Shown in pieces: positions 1 to 8,575 of a stretch of DNA of 64,000 nt. The notes under the pieces are model-generated. The model did no database searches. It was not told the DNA's origin and was given only the letters and a program-made list of their open reading frames with translations. The stretch comes from Clostridiaceae bacterium (GTDB taxonomy: Bacteria > Bacillota_I > Bacilli_A > Erysipelotrichales > Coprobacillaceae), in the NCBI GenBank assembly GCA_902363625.1, contig CABJAS010000008.1, positions 177,047 through 241,046 on the forward strand. The letters run 5' to 3'. Position 1 is the stretch's first letter. Each line of letters starts with the position of its first letter. A program made the position numbers and the translations under genes.

Positions 1-256
1 TGTGTTCAACTAAAATGATTTGTACATACTTACCGTCTTTAATCGTAACTTCTACAGCCGCCTTAATAAAATGAACATCACACTCTCCTTTATAAACACC
101 ATCTTTTATAGATTGGAGCGATATATTTTGAATAGAGAGTTCACTGACTTTATGTTGATAGTCACTAACCTGTTTCAAATAAATTCCTAATCCTGCCAGT
201 CCGATTAATAAAATAATAATACTAGCGTAAATAATCTTCTTATTTAATTTCTTCAT
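1..256 (-). CDS. FMN-binding domain protein, C-terminal part outside window
   Basis: The first 85 residues are visible; the rest lies beyond position 1. The start is ATG at 254-256, and the ATG sits inside the last codons of the tetR gene (17-base overlap), which implies translational coupling. A single N-terminal membrane segment follows a short basic stretch (about residues 6-27). After a linker comes a DGVYKGECD stretch followed by a VEVTIKDGKY strand, the pattern of small FMN_bind domains found in membrane-anchored flavoproteins that pass electrons (family knowledge). The substrate cannot be told from this fragment. Being in one transcript with the TetR gene, it is likely under that regulator's control. 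Confidence 0.7.
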   Translation of the reverse strand, partial: MKKLNKKIIYASIIILLIGLAGLGIYLKQVSDYQHKVSELSIQNISLQSIKDGVYKGECDVHFIKAAVEVTIKDGKYVQIILVEH

Positions 257-896
257 TTGTTCCCGTTCCTCTCTCAATTGATTGATACAGCATCATAAAG
301 CTGTATTGAAGGAACGCTTCTGGTGACAAACTCAATTCTTTTTGAAGATACTCTTTTTTATGATCGGCTAAAGTGATTACTCCTGACAGCATTCCCCAAA
401 AAGCAAATAGCGTTGGTAAAATCGGCAAGTCCTCTCTTAATTCTTGAGATTTAATCCCTTCTTTTAGAAAACTTATCAGCAAGGCATTGATCTCTTCACC
501 GACTTGGAAAGTTTCTTTTTCTTCCGGAAGCCATTTTTCATTATTAAAATCAATATTAATCTTGCTGAGTGCCAGTTCAAAATAGAAAGGATAATCCTGA
601 TGATATTGAACCAATGCCCTGCAGATCGCTTCATAGCGTGTTTTTGTATCCGTATTAGACTTTATGGCTTTAGTTATATAAGAAAGCAGTTTTTTCATGC
701 TTTCTAAAACTAATACACCGATAATTTCTTCCTTATTTTCAAAATAAACATATAATGTTGCTTTGCTGTAACCCGCCGCCTTGGCAATATCATCCATCGT
801 TGTCGCTTCAATCCCCTTATTAAAAAATAACTCTTGGGCAGATAAGGCAATGCTTTCACGATGAAGACTGGCAGGCTGTTTTTTTCTTCTTCCCAT
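240..896 (-). CDS. TetR/AcrR family transcriptional regulator
   Basis: A 218-residue protein with an N-terminal TetR helix-turn-helix: the MDDIAKAAGYSKATLYVYF segment at about residues 35-53 is the typical recognition region, followed by KEEII. The C-terminal ligand domain is divergent, so the inducer cannot be predicted. It is the first gene of a two-gene unit with the FMN-binding protein, whose start overlaps its end. A perfect 13-base-arm palindrome lies 12 bases upstream of the start codon and is the likely operator, so autorepression is inferred. Confidence 0.9.
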   Translation of the reverse strand: MGRRKKQPASLHRESIALSAQELFFNKGIEATTMDDIAKAAGYSKATLYVYFENKEEIIGVLVLESMKKLLSYITKAIKSNTDTKTRYEAICRALVQYHQDYPFYFELALSKINIDFNNEKWLPEEKETFQVGEEINALLISFLKEGIKSQELREDLPILPTLFAFWGMLSGVITLADHKKEYLQKELSLSPEAFLQYSFMMLYQSIERGTGTNEEIK

Positions 897-907
897 AATT
901 TCTCCTT

Positions 908-936
908 ATATAATTAAACTTATAGTTTAATTATAT
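908..936. promoter_or_regulatory. Palindromic operator upstream of tetR
   Basis: Two perfectly complementary 13-base arms (908-920, ATATAATTAAACT, and 924-936) flank a TAT spacer just upstream of the TetR start. Size and position fit a TetR-dimer operator controlling the tetR/FMN-binding pair. The A+T content also provides -10-like sequence. Confidence 0.65.
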
Positions 937-969
937 TATAAAAAGAAAAGAAGTCAATGAAAAAAGCCC

Positions 970-1575
970 TTATTGGGCTTCGTTGTCTTCTAATCCACAT
1001 AATTCTAAAATATATGACCACGCTTTATCAATTCCTATTTTCTTTAGACTAGAAAAACGAACAAAATAATCTTCTTCATGAAACCCAAGTGTTTCTTTAA
1101 TCAGCTTCTCATTCTTTTTCAGATCATTGCGTTTTACTTTATCTTCTTTTGTTGCTACTACGATAACGGGAATATTATAATATTTAACATATTCATACAT
1201 AGTAATATCATCATGTGTCGGCTTATGGCGTAAATCTACTAATAAAATCATACATTTCAGAGTTTTACGATGATTTAAATAGGTCTCGATAATTTCGCCA
1301 AACTGCTCTTTAATCTTATTGTTTACTTTCGCATAACCATATCCGGGAACATCGACAAAGTACAAACTGTCATTTACATTAAAGAAGTTTAATGTTCGTG
1401 TTTTTCCCGGAGTACCTGATACCTTCGCTAATCCGTTTCGTGAAAGCATTGTATTGATAAAACTGGATTTCCCAACGTTGCTTCGCCCCGCTAAACAAAC
1501 CTCCGGTACACCTTCTTCTGGCCACTGTGACTGCCATGCCGCGCTTAATATATATTCTGCTTTTATTACTTTCAT
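970..1575 (-). CDS. engB: Ribosome biogenesis GTPase EngB/YsxC
   Basis: A 201-residue TRAFAC-class GTPase that in its family acts in large-subunit assembly and is essential in many bacteria. All G motifs are visible: GRSNVGKSS (residues 30-38, P-loop), TPGKTRTLNFF (switch I), DVPGYGYAKV (G3), TKEDK (G4) and a late FSS (G5). Length is normal. It is the last gene of the CIRCE-headed operon, 50 bases downstream of lon with a hairpin between them. The same lon-ysxC adjacency exists in B. subtilis. The ribosome binding site is AGGTGA. Confidence 0.96.
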   Translation of the reverse strand: MKVIKAEYILSAAWQSQWPEEGVPEVCLAGRSNVGKSSFINTMLSRNGLAKVSGTPGKTRTLNFFNVNDSLYFVDVPGYGYAKVNNKIKEQFGEIIETYLNHRKTLKCMILLVDLRHKPTHDDITMYEYVKYYNIPVIVVATKEDKVKRNDLKKNEKLIKETLGFHEEDYFVRFSSLKKIGIDKAWSYILELCGLEDNEAQ

Positions 1576-1599
1576 TTTTTCACCTGCTTTACTAAGAAA

Positions 1600-1626
1600 A
1601 ATAAGGTAGTCTTACACTACCTTATT
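1600..1626 (-). terminator. Hairpin terminator or attenuator between lon and engB
   Basis: Perfect 10-base arms (1600-1609 and 1617-1626) followed on the minus strand by a T-rich run. It overlaps the lon stop codon and lies 25 bases before the engB start, so it probably reduces rather than abolishes engB transcription. Confidence 0.6.
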
Positions 1627-3949
1627 ATACTAATGCATTTTCTAATACTGTGTCAATATTATCCGCTAAAACGATTTCTAATTCATCTCTGACAATTTGT
1701 GGAATATCTTCAATGTCTTTTTGATTATCGTTAGGAATAATGATTTTCTTGATGCCTGAACGATGGGCAGAGATTGATTTCTCTTTTAATCCGCCGATTG
1801 GCAATACATTCCCACGTAATGTAATTTCTCCGGTCATCGCAACATCGCTTCTTACCGGCTTATTCGTAAAGGCAGAATAAATCGCTGTCGTTAATGTCAC
1901 CCCGGCACTTGGACCGTCTTTTTTGATTGCTCCTTCCGGAACATGGATATGAATATCTTGTTTTTCAAAGATTTCAGGATCGATTCCATAGCGCTCTACA
2001 TTTGCTTTAATATAGCTGAATGCAATCGATGCAGATTCTTTCATGACATCACCTAACTGACCGGTGATGATCAATTTACCCGTTCCTTTGAAATGGTTAA
2101 CTTCGATTGGCAAAATATCTCCGCCATATTGTGTATAAGCTAATCCGGTAACAACACCAATCTGTGCTTCTTTTAATTTCTTTGTATGATCAAAGATCTT
2201 TTTACCAAGATAATCTTCAATATCTTTTTCATCGATATAAACAGATTCTACTTTTTCTTTTAAGATTTTGACGTCTACTTTACGACAGATTTTTGCAATC
2301 AATCTTTCTAATTGACGTACACCCGCTTCTCTTGTATAGTGACGGATAATGCACATCACAGCTTCATCAGAGAAAGCCAATTGATCTAATTTTAAGCCAT
2401 GTGCCACTAATTCCTTAGGAATTAAGTGTTCTTTAGCAATGACTTCTTTTTCTTGTTCTGTGTAAGAAGACAACTCAATGATTTCCAAACGATCTCTTAA
2501 CGGTCCCGGAATTGTATCTAAACTATTTGCCGTTGCGATAAACAGAACTTTTGATAAATCATAGGCTTCTTCTAAATAATTGTCAGAGAATTGAGAGTTT
2601 TGTTCAGGATCCAATACTTCCAGCATCGCACTTGAAGGATCTCCCTTATAATCTCTTGACATCTTATCGATTTCATCCAGCAAGAAGACAGGGTTAACTA
2701 CACCCGCTTTTTTCATTCCTTGAATGATTCGTCCCGGCATCGCTCCTAAGTAAGTACGACGGTGTCCTCTTACTTCTGATTCATCGGTTACCCCACCTAA
2801 TGAAGCCTTTACGAATTTACGACCTAACGCACGTGCAATCGATTTTCCTAAGCTGGTTTTCCCAACTCCCGGTGGACCGTATAAACAGATAATCGGTGCT
2901 TTTAATGATTGTGTCATTTGTTTAACAGCCAATTGTTCTAAAATACGTTCTTTTACTTTTTCTAAGCCATAATGATCTTCATTCAAGACTTTTTCAACCG
3001 CTTCTAAATCTTCGTTGTCCTGTGTTTCCTGATACCAAGGTGTCTTTAATAACCAATCTAAATAGTTACGTACGACATTGGCTTCAGAAGATGCCGGCGG
3101 CATCATTTCAAAACGCTTTAATTCTTCTTCTGCTTTATCTTTAACGTATTGTGGATAAGGATTCTTTTCAAGCATTTCACGAATTGAATCGGCATCATCC
3201 ATTTTATTGGTTGTATCACCTAATTCATCTTTAATTGCTCTGATTTTTTCACGCAAATAATATTCACGCTGATTTTCATCAATGCTGTCTCTTACTTTCT
3301 TATTGATGCTTTGTTCGATTTCATTGATCATCTTTTCAGATTCCATTTCATTAATCACAAGCATCAAACGATCATTGACATTCAACGTTTCTAACAGTCT
3401 CTGTTTATTTTCCAATTTCATTGGTAAATAATGAGCAATGGAATCAGATAGGAATCCAGCAGATACCCCCGCAGTTAAACTGTTTAATACATCACGCGGC
3501 ATTCCCACCATTTGATTTCCGGCATTTTCTAAAGAAGAAGCGATTCTTCTGACTAAGGCAACTTCTTCATTTTCATCACCGTGTTCGTCCATCAAGACTT
3601 CTACTTTTGCATATAAACATTCATTTTTAGTTTCCAGTGAAAGAATATTGACACGTTTTTCACCTTCAACCGTTAATTTAATAACCCCACTGTTATCTCG
3701 TCTAATTTTCTTTTGGATTTTGCAAAGTGTTCCGACATGATAAACAGCCTCATATCCAGGATCTTCATCCAAAGGATTGACCTGCGAAACAAAGACGATA
3801 TTTTTATCGTACAAATTGTTTCCATCATTGATCGCATTTAAACTCTTTGGTCTTCCGACGTCTAATGACAAGCGATTCCCAGGAAATACCAGCATTCCTC
3901 TTGTACAGATGACCGGTAACTCTAATACCACTTTATCTTCATTTGACAT
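1625..3949 (-). CDS. lon: ATP-dependent protease La (Lon)
   Basis: A 774-residue homo-oligomeric AAA+ serine protease that degrades misfolded and regulatory proteins in the cytoplasm. The LAN substrate domain is N-terminal, Walker A GPPGVGKTS is at about 358-366, Walker B is FLLDEIDKM, and the C-terminal protease domain carries the KDGPSAGVT serine motif and the lysine in the GGLKEKSISAHR region. A GTG nine bases upstream is also in frame, but AAGGAGG at 3958-3964 overlaps it and is spaced 8 bases from ATG 3949, so ATG is chosen. It follows tig with a weak hairpin in between; the operon carries a CIRCE element, implying heat-shock control by HrcA. Confidence 0.97.
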   Translation of the reverse strand: MSNEDKVVLELPVICTRGMLVFPGNRLSLDVGRPKSLNAINDGNNLYDKNIVFVSQVNPLDEDPGYEAVYHVGTLCKIQKKIRRDNSGVIKLTVEGEKRVNILSLETKNECLYAKVEVLMDEHGDENEEVALVRRIASSLENAGNQMVGMPRDVLNSLTAGVSAGFLSDSIAHYLPMKLENKQRLLETLNVNDRLMLVINEMESEKMINEIEQSINKKVRDSIDENQREYYLREKIRAIKDELGDTTNKMDDADSIREMLEKNPYPQYVKDKAEEELKRFEMMPPASSEANVVRNYLDWLLKTPWYQETQDNEDLEAVEKVLNEDHYGLEKVKERILEQLAVKQMTQSLKAPIICLYGPPGVGKTSLGKSIARALGRKFVKASLGGVTDESEVRGHRRTYLGAMPGRIIQGMKKAGVVNPVFLLDEIDKMSRDYKGDPSSAMLEVLDPEQNSQFSDNYLEEAYDLSKVLFIATANSLDTIPGPLRDRLEIIELSSYTEQEKEVIAKEHLIPKELVAHGLKLDQLAFSDEAVMCIIRHYTREAGVRQLERLIAKICRKVDVKILKEKVESVYIDEKDIEDYLGKKIFDHTKKLKEAQIGVVTGLAYTQYGGDILPIEVNHFKGTGKLIITGQLGDVMKESASIAFSYIKANVERYGIDPEIFEKQDIHIHVPEGAIKKDGPSAGVTLTTAIYSAFTNKPVRSDVAMTGEITLRGNVLPIGGLKEKSISAHRSGIKKIIIPNDNQKDIEDIPQIVRDELEIVLADNIDTVLENALV

Positions 3950-3977
3950 AACGTACACCTCCTTAAGTGTTTAAAAT

Positions 3978-3996
3978 AAGACGCTCGAAGCGTCTT
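3978..3996 (-). terminator. Weak hairpin between tig and lon
   Basis: AAGACGCT (3978-3985) pairs with AGCGTCTT (3989-3996); the following minus-strand T run is short and interrupted. It directly follows the tig stop and precedes the lon ribosome binding site, consistent with a partial terminator or processing site. Confidence 0.45.
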
Positions 3997-3998
3997 AA

Positions 3999-5273
3999 TT
4001 ATTCGCCCTTAATCACCTTAATGGCTTTTCTATTTAAGATGTCACTTGCGATAGCCCCCATTTGTCCAGCAAATACAGTCTTCACTTCTTCAACATCTTT
4101 ACCATAGTAGTTCGCAATATTTTCTAATTCCTGATTCATTTCTTCTTCAGTTACTTCTAATTTTTCAGCTTTTACGATTTCAGCTAATACTAAGTTTAAC
4201 TTCACTCTGCTTTCAGCTTGTTCTTTGATTTCTTCTTTAATATCTTCTGTTGTTTTTCCAGTGATAGCTTTGAATGTTTCAAAGTCTAATCCTTGCTGTT
4301 GTAAGTTCCCCATGATTTCCTGCAACATTTGCTGCATTTCTTGTTCAACCATGACTTCCGGTACATCTACAGTTGCATTTTCAACCACTTGTTTGAATAA
4401 AGCTTCACTGTATTCATTTTCCGCTTTTGTAGTTTTTTGAGATTTTAACTGAGCTTTCACATGAGCTTCTAAATCTTTTAAAGTTTCTACATTTTCAATG
4501 TTTGTATCTTTTGCTAATTCATCATCTAATTCAGGTAAGATTTTTGTTTTGATTTCATGAACAGTGACTTTGAACACAACTTCTTTTCCTGCTAATTCAG
4601 GTGCTTGATAATCTTTAGGGAATGTTACATTGATATCCTTTGTTTCATTTGCACCCATTCCGATTACTTGTTCTTCAAATCCCGGAATGAATGATCCTGA
4701 ACCGATTTCTAATGGATGGCTTTCACCTTTTCCACCTTCAAAAGCAACACCGTCTAAGAAACCTTCGAAATCGATCACAGCTGTATCTCCGTTTTCAACT
4801 GTTCCTTCTTCTTTTATCTCAAGCACTGCAAATTCATTTCTTAAAGTTTCTAATTCTGCTTGAATTTCTTTTTGAGTGACTCTGACAGCTGCTTTCTTAA
4901 TATCTAAATCTTTATATTGTCCTAAAGTTACTTCAGGTTTAACTGTTACTTTGAATTTTACAGCTAATTTTTCTTCATCAATGCTGTCCACGCTTAATTC
5001 CGGCTGAGCGATTGGCTCTACATTGTTTTCTTGTAATAAAGCTGCATATTCTTTTGATAAGATAATTTCTAATGCTTCTTGAAGCATTGTTGCTTTTGAG
5101 ATTCTTTTCTTGATTAAAGCAGCAGGTGCTTTACCAGGTCTAAATCCATCTAATTTAACGTTTTTGGCTAATTTATTGAAAGCTTCTTCTTGTGCTTTTT
5201 TCCATTCAGCACCAGTGAATTCAGCTGTTAATTCCCCAACGCTACCTTCTAATTTTGTCCAATTACTTTTCAT
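3999..5273 (-). CDS. tig: Trigger factor
   Basis: A 424-residue ribosome-associated chaperone and peptidyl-prolyl isomerase. The N-terminal ribosome-binding domain holds the signature GFRPGKAPAALIKK (residues about 43-56), matching the conserved GFRxGKxP loop. The FKBP-type domain follows (GDTAVIDFEGFLDG...FIPGFEEQVIGM), then a long helical C-terminal arm. Length matches the family. It is second in the operon, behind the TPR protein and ahead of lon; the B. subtilis order is ysoA-tig-clpX-lonB-lonA-ysxC, so clpX and lonB are absent here. GGAGGA lies about 8 bases before ATG. Confidence 0.97.
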   Translation of the reverse strand: MKSNWTKLEGSVGELTAEFTGAEWKKAQEEAFNKLAKNVKLDGFRPGKAPAALIKKRISKATMLQEALEIILSKEYAALLQENNVEPIAQPELSVDSIDEEKLAVKFKVTVKPEVTLGQYKDLDIKKAAVRVTQKEIQAELETLRNEFAVLEIKEEGTVENGDTAVIDFEGFLDGVAFEGGKGESHPLEIGSGSFIPGFEEQVIGMGANETKDINVTFPKDYQAPELAGKEVVFKVTVHEIKTKILPELDDELAKDTNIENVETLKDLEAHVKAQLKSQKTTKAENEYSEALFKQVVENATVDVPEVMVEQEMQQMLQEIMGNLQQQGLDFETFKAITGKTTEDIKEEIKEQAESRVKLNLVLAEIVKAEKLEVTEEEMNQELENIANYYGKDVEEVKTVFAGQMGAIASDILNRKAIKVIKGE

Positions 5274-5338
5274 TTTATAATTCCTCCAATTTCAATCGTA
5301 CCCTATTATACATGATAATCAGGCATATATCAAACAAT

Positions 5339-6259
5339 TTATACCGTGATTTGCTTCAATATTTGAATTTTATCTAATATTTCCTGACTTTCAACTCCGT
5401 AGCTGTAGCTTAGCTCTTCAAGATCCAATTCAATGTACTGAAGTGTCGCTAAATAATAGTGAATAGCAGCGGCAATCAAGGCAAATTCCTCTTCATCAAT
5501 AAAGCGTGGGAACTGATCGTACATAAAATAATTCAAGAATTCCAAACACACTAATAATAAGGATGGGTTATCACTTTCAAGATGATTCATCAGCTGATCG
5601 CCAATCTCACTGTAAGCTTCACTTTCATCTGTTCTGCTTAAATAAGAAGGATTGATCTCATAACGCTGATCATGCTTCCATATTTCTAATTCCTCATCCA
5701 CCTGCTGATCAATCAGTATTTCAATAATCAGCGACTTCGCTAATGAGGGGGCATCGGGATTTAGCAGAAACGGACGAATACAATAAAGCAAAGCACGAAT
5801 ATTCATGGACTGCATCTGATCGATTGCCATATAAAGCAAATCCTCATTCGTAAAATTAGTCAAAACACGCTCGATTTCTTCTTCCTTAAAGATGGTTGTC
5901 TTTGTTTCAATCAAAGCATTCGCTTCCTGCTTGGCTAAAAGCAATTCATCATAAGCAGCATTAAACAAAGCTTCATATTGATAAGGAATGTATGGCATGG
6001 ATAGCTCTTCTACCACAATATCAATAGCTTCTTCATATTCCTCTAATTCTTTTAAAACGGATAAATAGATCGATACAACATCATAATAAGTATCTCCGGC
6101 TATTGCCTTAGCGACCTTGCCTTCCTCTTTAGCACGCTTCAATTCTTTTAGTCCAAATAAACAGACCAGCCGCAAATAACGCGTTCTTTCATCATCAATG
6201 TCTTGCAGTAAATTTAAGGCCTCGCTGTATTCACCGGCTTCAATATATTCTTCTACCAT
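5339..6259 (-). CDS. TPR-like protein upstream of tig (YsoA position)
   Basis: A 306-residue acidic, wholly helical soluble protein without signal peptide. The first third reads as tetratricopeptide-type helix pairs (EYIEAGEYSEALNLL and ELEEYEEAIDIV). The B. subtilis gene in the same place, ysoA, also encodes a TPR protein, so orthology by position is inferred although sequence similarity could not be tested. It is the first gene of the CIRCE-controlled tig-lon-engB operon, which suggests a role in protein quality control; no enzyme motif is visible. The start ATG has a GGAGGTGAGGAT site directly upstream. Confidence 0.75.
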   Translation of the reverse strand: MVEEYIEAGEYSEALNLLQDIDDERTRYLRLVCLFGLKELKRAKEEGKVAKAIAGDTYYDVVSIYLSVLKELEEYEEAIDIVVEELSMPYIPYQYEALFNAAYDELLLAKQEANALIETKTTIFKEEEIERVLTNFTNEDLLYMAIDQMQSMNIRALLYCIRPFLLNPDAPSLAKSLIIEILIDQQVDEELEIWKHDQRYEINPSYLSRTDESEAYSEIGDQLMNHLESDNPSLLLVCLEFLNYFMYDQFPRFIDEEEFALIAAAIHYYLATLQYIELDLEELSYSYGVESQEILDKIQILKQITV

Positions 6260-6274
6260 ATCCTCACCTCCATT

Positions 6275-6301
6275 CTAGCACTCACATCGTATAAGTGCTA
6301 A
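6275..6301 (-). promoter_or_regulatory. CIRCE element (HrcA operator)
   Basis: CTAGCACTC-N9-AAGTGCTAA differs from the inverted-repeat consensus TTAGCACTC-N9-GAGTGCTAA by one base in each arm. It lies between the predicted transcription start and the ribosome binding site of the TPR-tig-lon-engB operon, the standard position for HrcA repression. Confidence 0.9.
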
Positions 6302-6314
6302 CTGTTCTGCTACG

Positions 6315-6342
6315 ATTATATCATATCTTAAAATTAAATCAA
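6315..6342 (-). promoter_or_regulatory. Sigma-A promoter of the TPR-tig-lon-engB operon
   Basis: Minus-strand -35 TTGATT (6337-6342), 16-base spacer, -10 TATAAT (6315-6320). The predicted start is near 6308, immediately upstream of the CIRCE element. Confidence 0.75.
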
Positions 6343-6424
6343 TCATTTTGTTCTATTGTTTAGAATTATCTTCTATCAATCTCTTTTCAAAAGGAATATA
6401 CTGAAAAAAAGGAGGCTTCTAAAC

Positions 6425-7090
6425 ATGATAAATATTTTGCATATGGAAAACATATCGGCTGAACCCTGGTGCTTTGAAACCTTTAAAAACTATATTCATC
6501 CTACTGATAAGGTTCTGATTATTCCGTTTTCATTCAAACGAGATGAAGTTCAATCCCAGCAAGATTTTGATGCCTTGTATCATCCCGATTATGGAAAATA
6601 CTATGCATTAATTATGAATGGCTTTCATAGCTATGGCATTCCTGCTTCACATATCTACTGGATTAATTATTTTAGTACAGACGATAAAACCAACGCGAAA
6701 CAGCTTATCCGTGAAGCAGACATCATTTATTTCACCGGTGGGTTACCAGATCAGCTAAAAGATCGTTTGATTGAATTTGACTTAATAGACTCTTTACAAC
6801 GATTCAACGGTCTGATCATGGGCTTTAGTGCCGGAGCAATGATCCAGCTTCATCGTGTTCACATGACCCCCGATGATGACTACGATCATTATTTTTATAT
6901 GAATGGCTTAGATATTCTGCATGGTTTTGACATAGAATGCCATTTTGAAAATACCCCCGTTCAACAAAATGCCATTAAAAAAGCGATAAACGATTATCAT
7001 TTGCCGGTGTATGGGATCGGTGATAAAGGAGCTATCATCGTAGAGGACGGGCAATTAACTTGCATCGGTGATGTTCATCAATTTATATAG
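6425..7090 (+). CDS. Peptidase E-like (S51 / type 1 glutamine amidotransferase-like) protein
   Basis: A 221-residue cytoplasmic protein of the class-I glutaminase-like fold. YFTGGLPDQL and MGFSAGAM (nucleophile elbow with serine) match peptidase family S51, which includes aspartyl dipeptidase and cyanophycinase; VYGIGDKGAIIVEDGQ near the end fits the last strands. Specificity is unknown. An upstream in-frame ATG exists at 6356, but GGAGG at 6411-6415 with 9-base spacing sets the start at 6425. It is transcribed divergently from the CIRCE operon and convergently to the next gene, with a shared hairpin between them. Confidence 0.8.
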   Translation: MINILHMENISAEPWCFETFKNYIHPTDKVLIIPFSFKRDEVQSQQDFDALYHPDYGKYYALIMNGFHSYGIPASHIYWINYFSTDDKTNAKQLIREADIIYFTGGLPDQLKDRLIEFDLIDSLQRFNGLIMGFSAGAMIQLHRVHMTPDDDYDHYFYMNGLDILHGFDIECHFENTPVQQNAIKKAINDYHLPVYGIGDKGAIIVEDGQLTCIGDVHQFI

Positions 7091-7091
7091 G

Positions 7092-7119
7092 AAAGAGATC
7101 ACTTCACTGTGACCTCTTT
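7092..7119 (+). terminator. Terminator after the S51-like gene
   Basis: AAAGAGATCAC (7092-7102) pairs with GTGACCTCTTT (7109-7119) with one mismatch and is followed by TTTT. It begins just after the stop codon at 7090. It overlaps the end of the convergent gene, so it may work in both directions. Confidence 0.6.
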
Positions 7120-7821
7120 TATGTTAATGGGCATGATAAATTCTGGCAAACCTAGATAACCGGGAGCAATCTGATATTTTGGAAAGGTAACCACCACTTG
7201 TCCATCCTTATTAATATAATAGGATTGATCTGGCAAAATCGTCAGTTTGTTGACTTCATCCATAAAATAAAGATCACTGCCGTTTTCTTTATTTTGTAAA
7301 TCAATCTGTCTAACGACCTCATTTTTTACCATTGCTGCATAATCCTTACCTAACCAATGTTCAAGCTTGTAATCGTCACCGGTTTTCAAATCAATCGTAT
7401 GATACGTTTTCTCCTGAAAAGAGGAAGCCATAATCTGTAAAAAATCAATACTAAATGAAACTAGGTTATCATCTACATAATAATCACTTAAATTCAAACC
7501 GATTTCAGTATGAATCTGATGATTTTCCTGATAGACATCTTTTAATTCCTGTTCCTGCTTAGTTAGAATATCCTCGATCGACTGATCGATCAAGGCATTG
7601 ATTCTCTTTTCTACTTCCTTGTTTTCCACGTGTTCAATATGTTTGATCACCACATTGATTTCCGCTCCATAAAGATGATAGGTATCATTGCTGATTGTCA
7701 CAAATTGTACTTCATCTTTCATAATTTCTTCTTCAGGAGCTGCCGCATAAATCCCAGCAGACTGCCATAATAAAGACATCACCAGCGTACTTGCCAAAAG
7801 CACATCTCTTATTTTTTTCAT
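7099..7821 (-). CDS. Secreted DUF3298 / RsiV-like domain protein
   Basis: A 240-residue exported protein: an N-terminal basic start, a hydrophobic core (LLASTLVMSLLWQSAGIYA) and an A-A-A cleavage region indicate a signal peptide. The remainder has the layout of the DUF4163/DUF3298 module seen in RsiV and related envelope proteins: an early beta-rich part, a SIDFLQIMASSFQEKTYHT segment, LKTGDDYKLEHWL, and a late VTFPKYQIAPGYLGLPEF stretch. RsiV itself is membrane-anchored and senses lysozyme; here there is no second membrane segment and no sigma gene next door, so that function is not claimed. Confidence 0.65.
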   Translation of the reverse strand: MKKIRDVLLASTLVMSLLWQSAGIYAAAPEEEIMKDEVQFVTISNDTYHLYGAEINVVIKHIEHVENKEVEKRINALIDQSIEDILTKQEQELKDVYQENHQIHTEIGLNLSDYYVDDNLVSFSIDFLQIMASSFQEKTYHTIDLKTGDDYKLEHWLGKDYAAMVKNEVVRQIDLQNKENGSDLYFMDEVNKLTILPDQSYYINKDGQVVVTFPKYQIAPGYLGLPEFIMPINIKEVTVK

Positions 7822-7894
7822 GTGTGCCTCCTTTCATTATCATCTCCCATTCTTAGTATGGTAAATAACTTAATTTAAAGCACAACAAATGCCA

Positions 7895-8452
7895 TCATTT
7901 CAATTTTTTTGAATACAAAACGCGATCACTTACCGCTATGTTAGAAGCGTTCAAAGTAATTTCGATGAGTGCAATCTCAGCCAATCGCACTACCATTGGT
8001 TTTAAATGCCGCTGACAATAATGAATGATCTCACTCATTTCTGATACCTTTAAACGACTGGCAATCGTGCAGTGCGGATTCCAACGATCCTTAAGATAAA
8101 AAGAATTCTGATTCAGATCAAATTCTTTCATATTATTATGGATACAAGCATGCAGATCATATAATTTTTGCGAAAAAGCAGGGGCTAAAAATAAAGTTTT
8201 TGATTGAATGAACGTTCCTAAGATAGAAAGCGATAATTCGATTTGCTGTTGATTTTGAAGTGAACTCTCTAATAAAGAGATGAATCTAGCCTGATCTATC
8301 TCATCATAATCAGCAAACGTGATGTGAGGATATCGATGATTATAGCTTGTTCCATAATCGGTTATATGATATTCATTTAAATCCTTCCACATTTTTTTAA
8401 AATATTGCGTTGTCTTTTCATCTAACATTCCTACTACTGCATAAGTTACCAT
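7895..8452 (-). CDS. 2H phosphoesterase / 2'-5' RNA ligase family protein
   Basis: A 185-residue protein with the two HxT/S motifs of the LigT-like 2H superfamily: HITFA at about residues 48-52 and HCTIA at about 129-133, spaced as in the family. Members hydrolyse or form 2',5' or cyclic phosphodiester bonds in RNA or nucleotides. The natural substrate is not deducible and nothing nearby explains it. It is transcribed alone on the minus strand. Confidence 0.8.
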   Translation of the reverse strand: MVTYAVVGMLDEKTTQYFKKMWKDLNEYHITDYGTSYNHRYPHITFADYDEIDQARFISLLESSLQNQQQIELSLSILGTFIQSKTLFLAPAFSQKLYDLHACIHNNMKEFDLNQNSFYLKDRWNPHCTIASRLKVSEMSEIIHYCQRHLKPMVVRLAEIALIEITLNASNIAVSDRVLYSKKLK

Positions 8453-8542
8453 GCTATCCCTCCTTTTTTAATTAAACAAGTCTATTGTCTTTAGATTACA
8501 CTTTTCTTTATCCTTAGTATAATCATTTTATTAATAGAATAA

Positions 8543-8569
8543 AAGGAAAAGTCAAATCACTTTTCCCTT
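8543..8569 (-). terminator. Terminator after the C45-like hydrolase gene
   Basis: Complementary A- and T-rich arms (8543-8552 and 8559-8569, one bulge) lie just downstream of the stop at 8576 and run into a TTTTATT stretch on the minus strand. Confidence 0.5.
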
Positions 8570-8575
8570 AATATC

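Noticed and set aside
3950..3974. Upstream GTG as lon start, and a plus-strand frame over the lon N-terminus
   Set aside because: The GTG overlaps the AAGGAGG ribosome binding site of ATG 3949; the plus-strand frame is antisense to lon and has no supporting signal.
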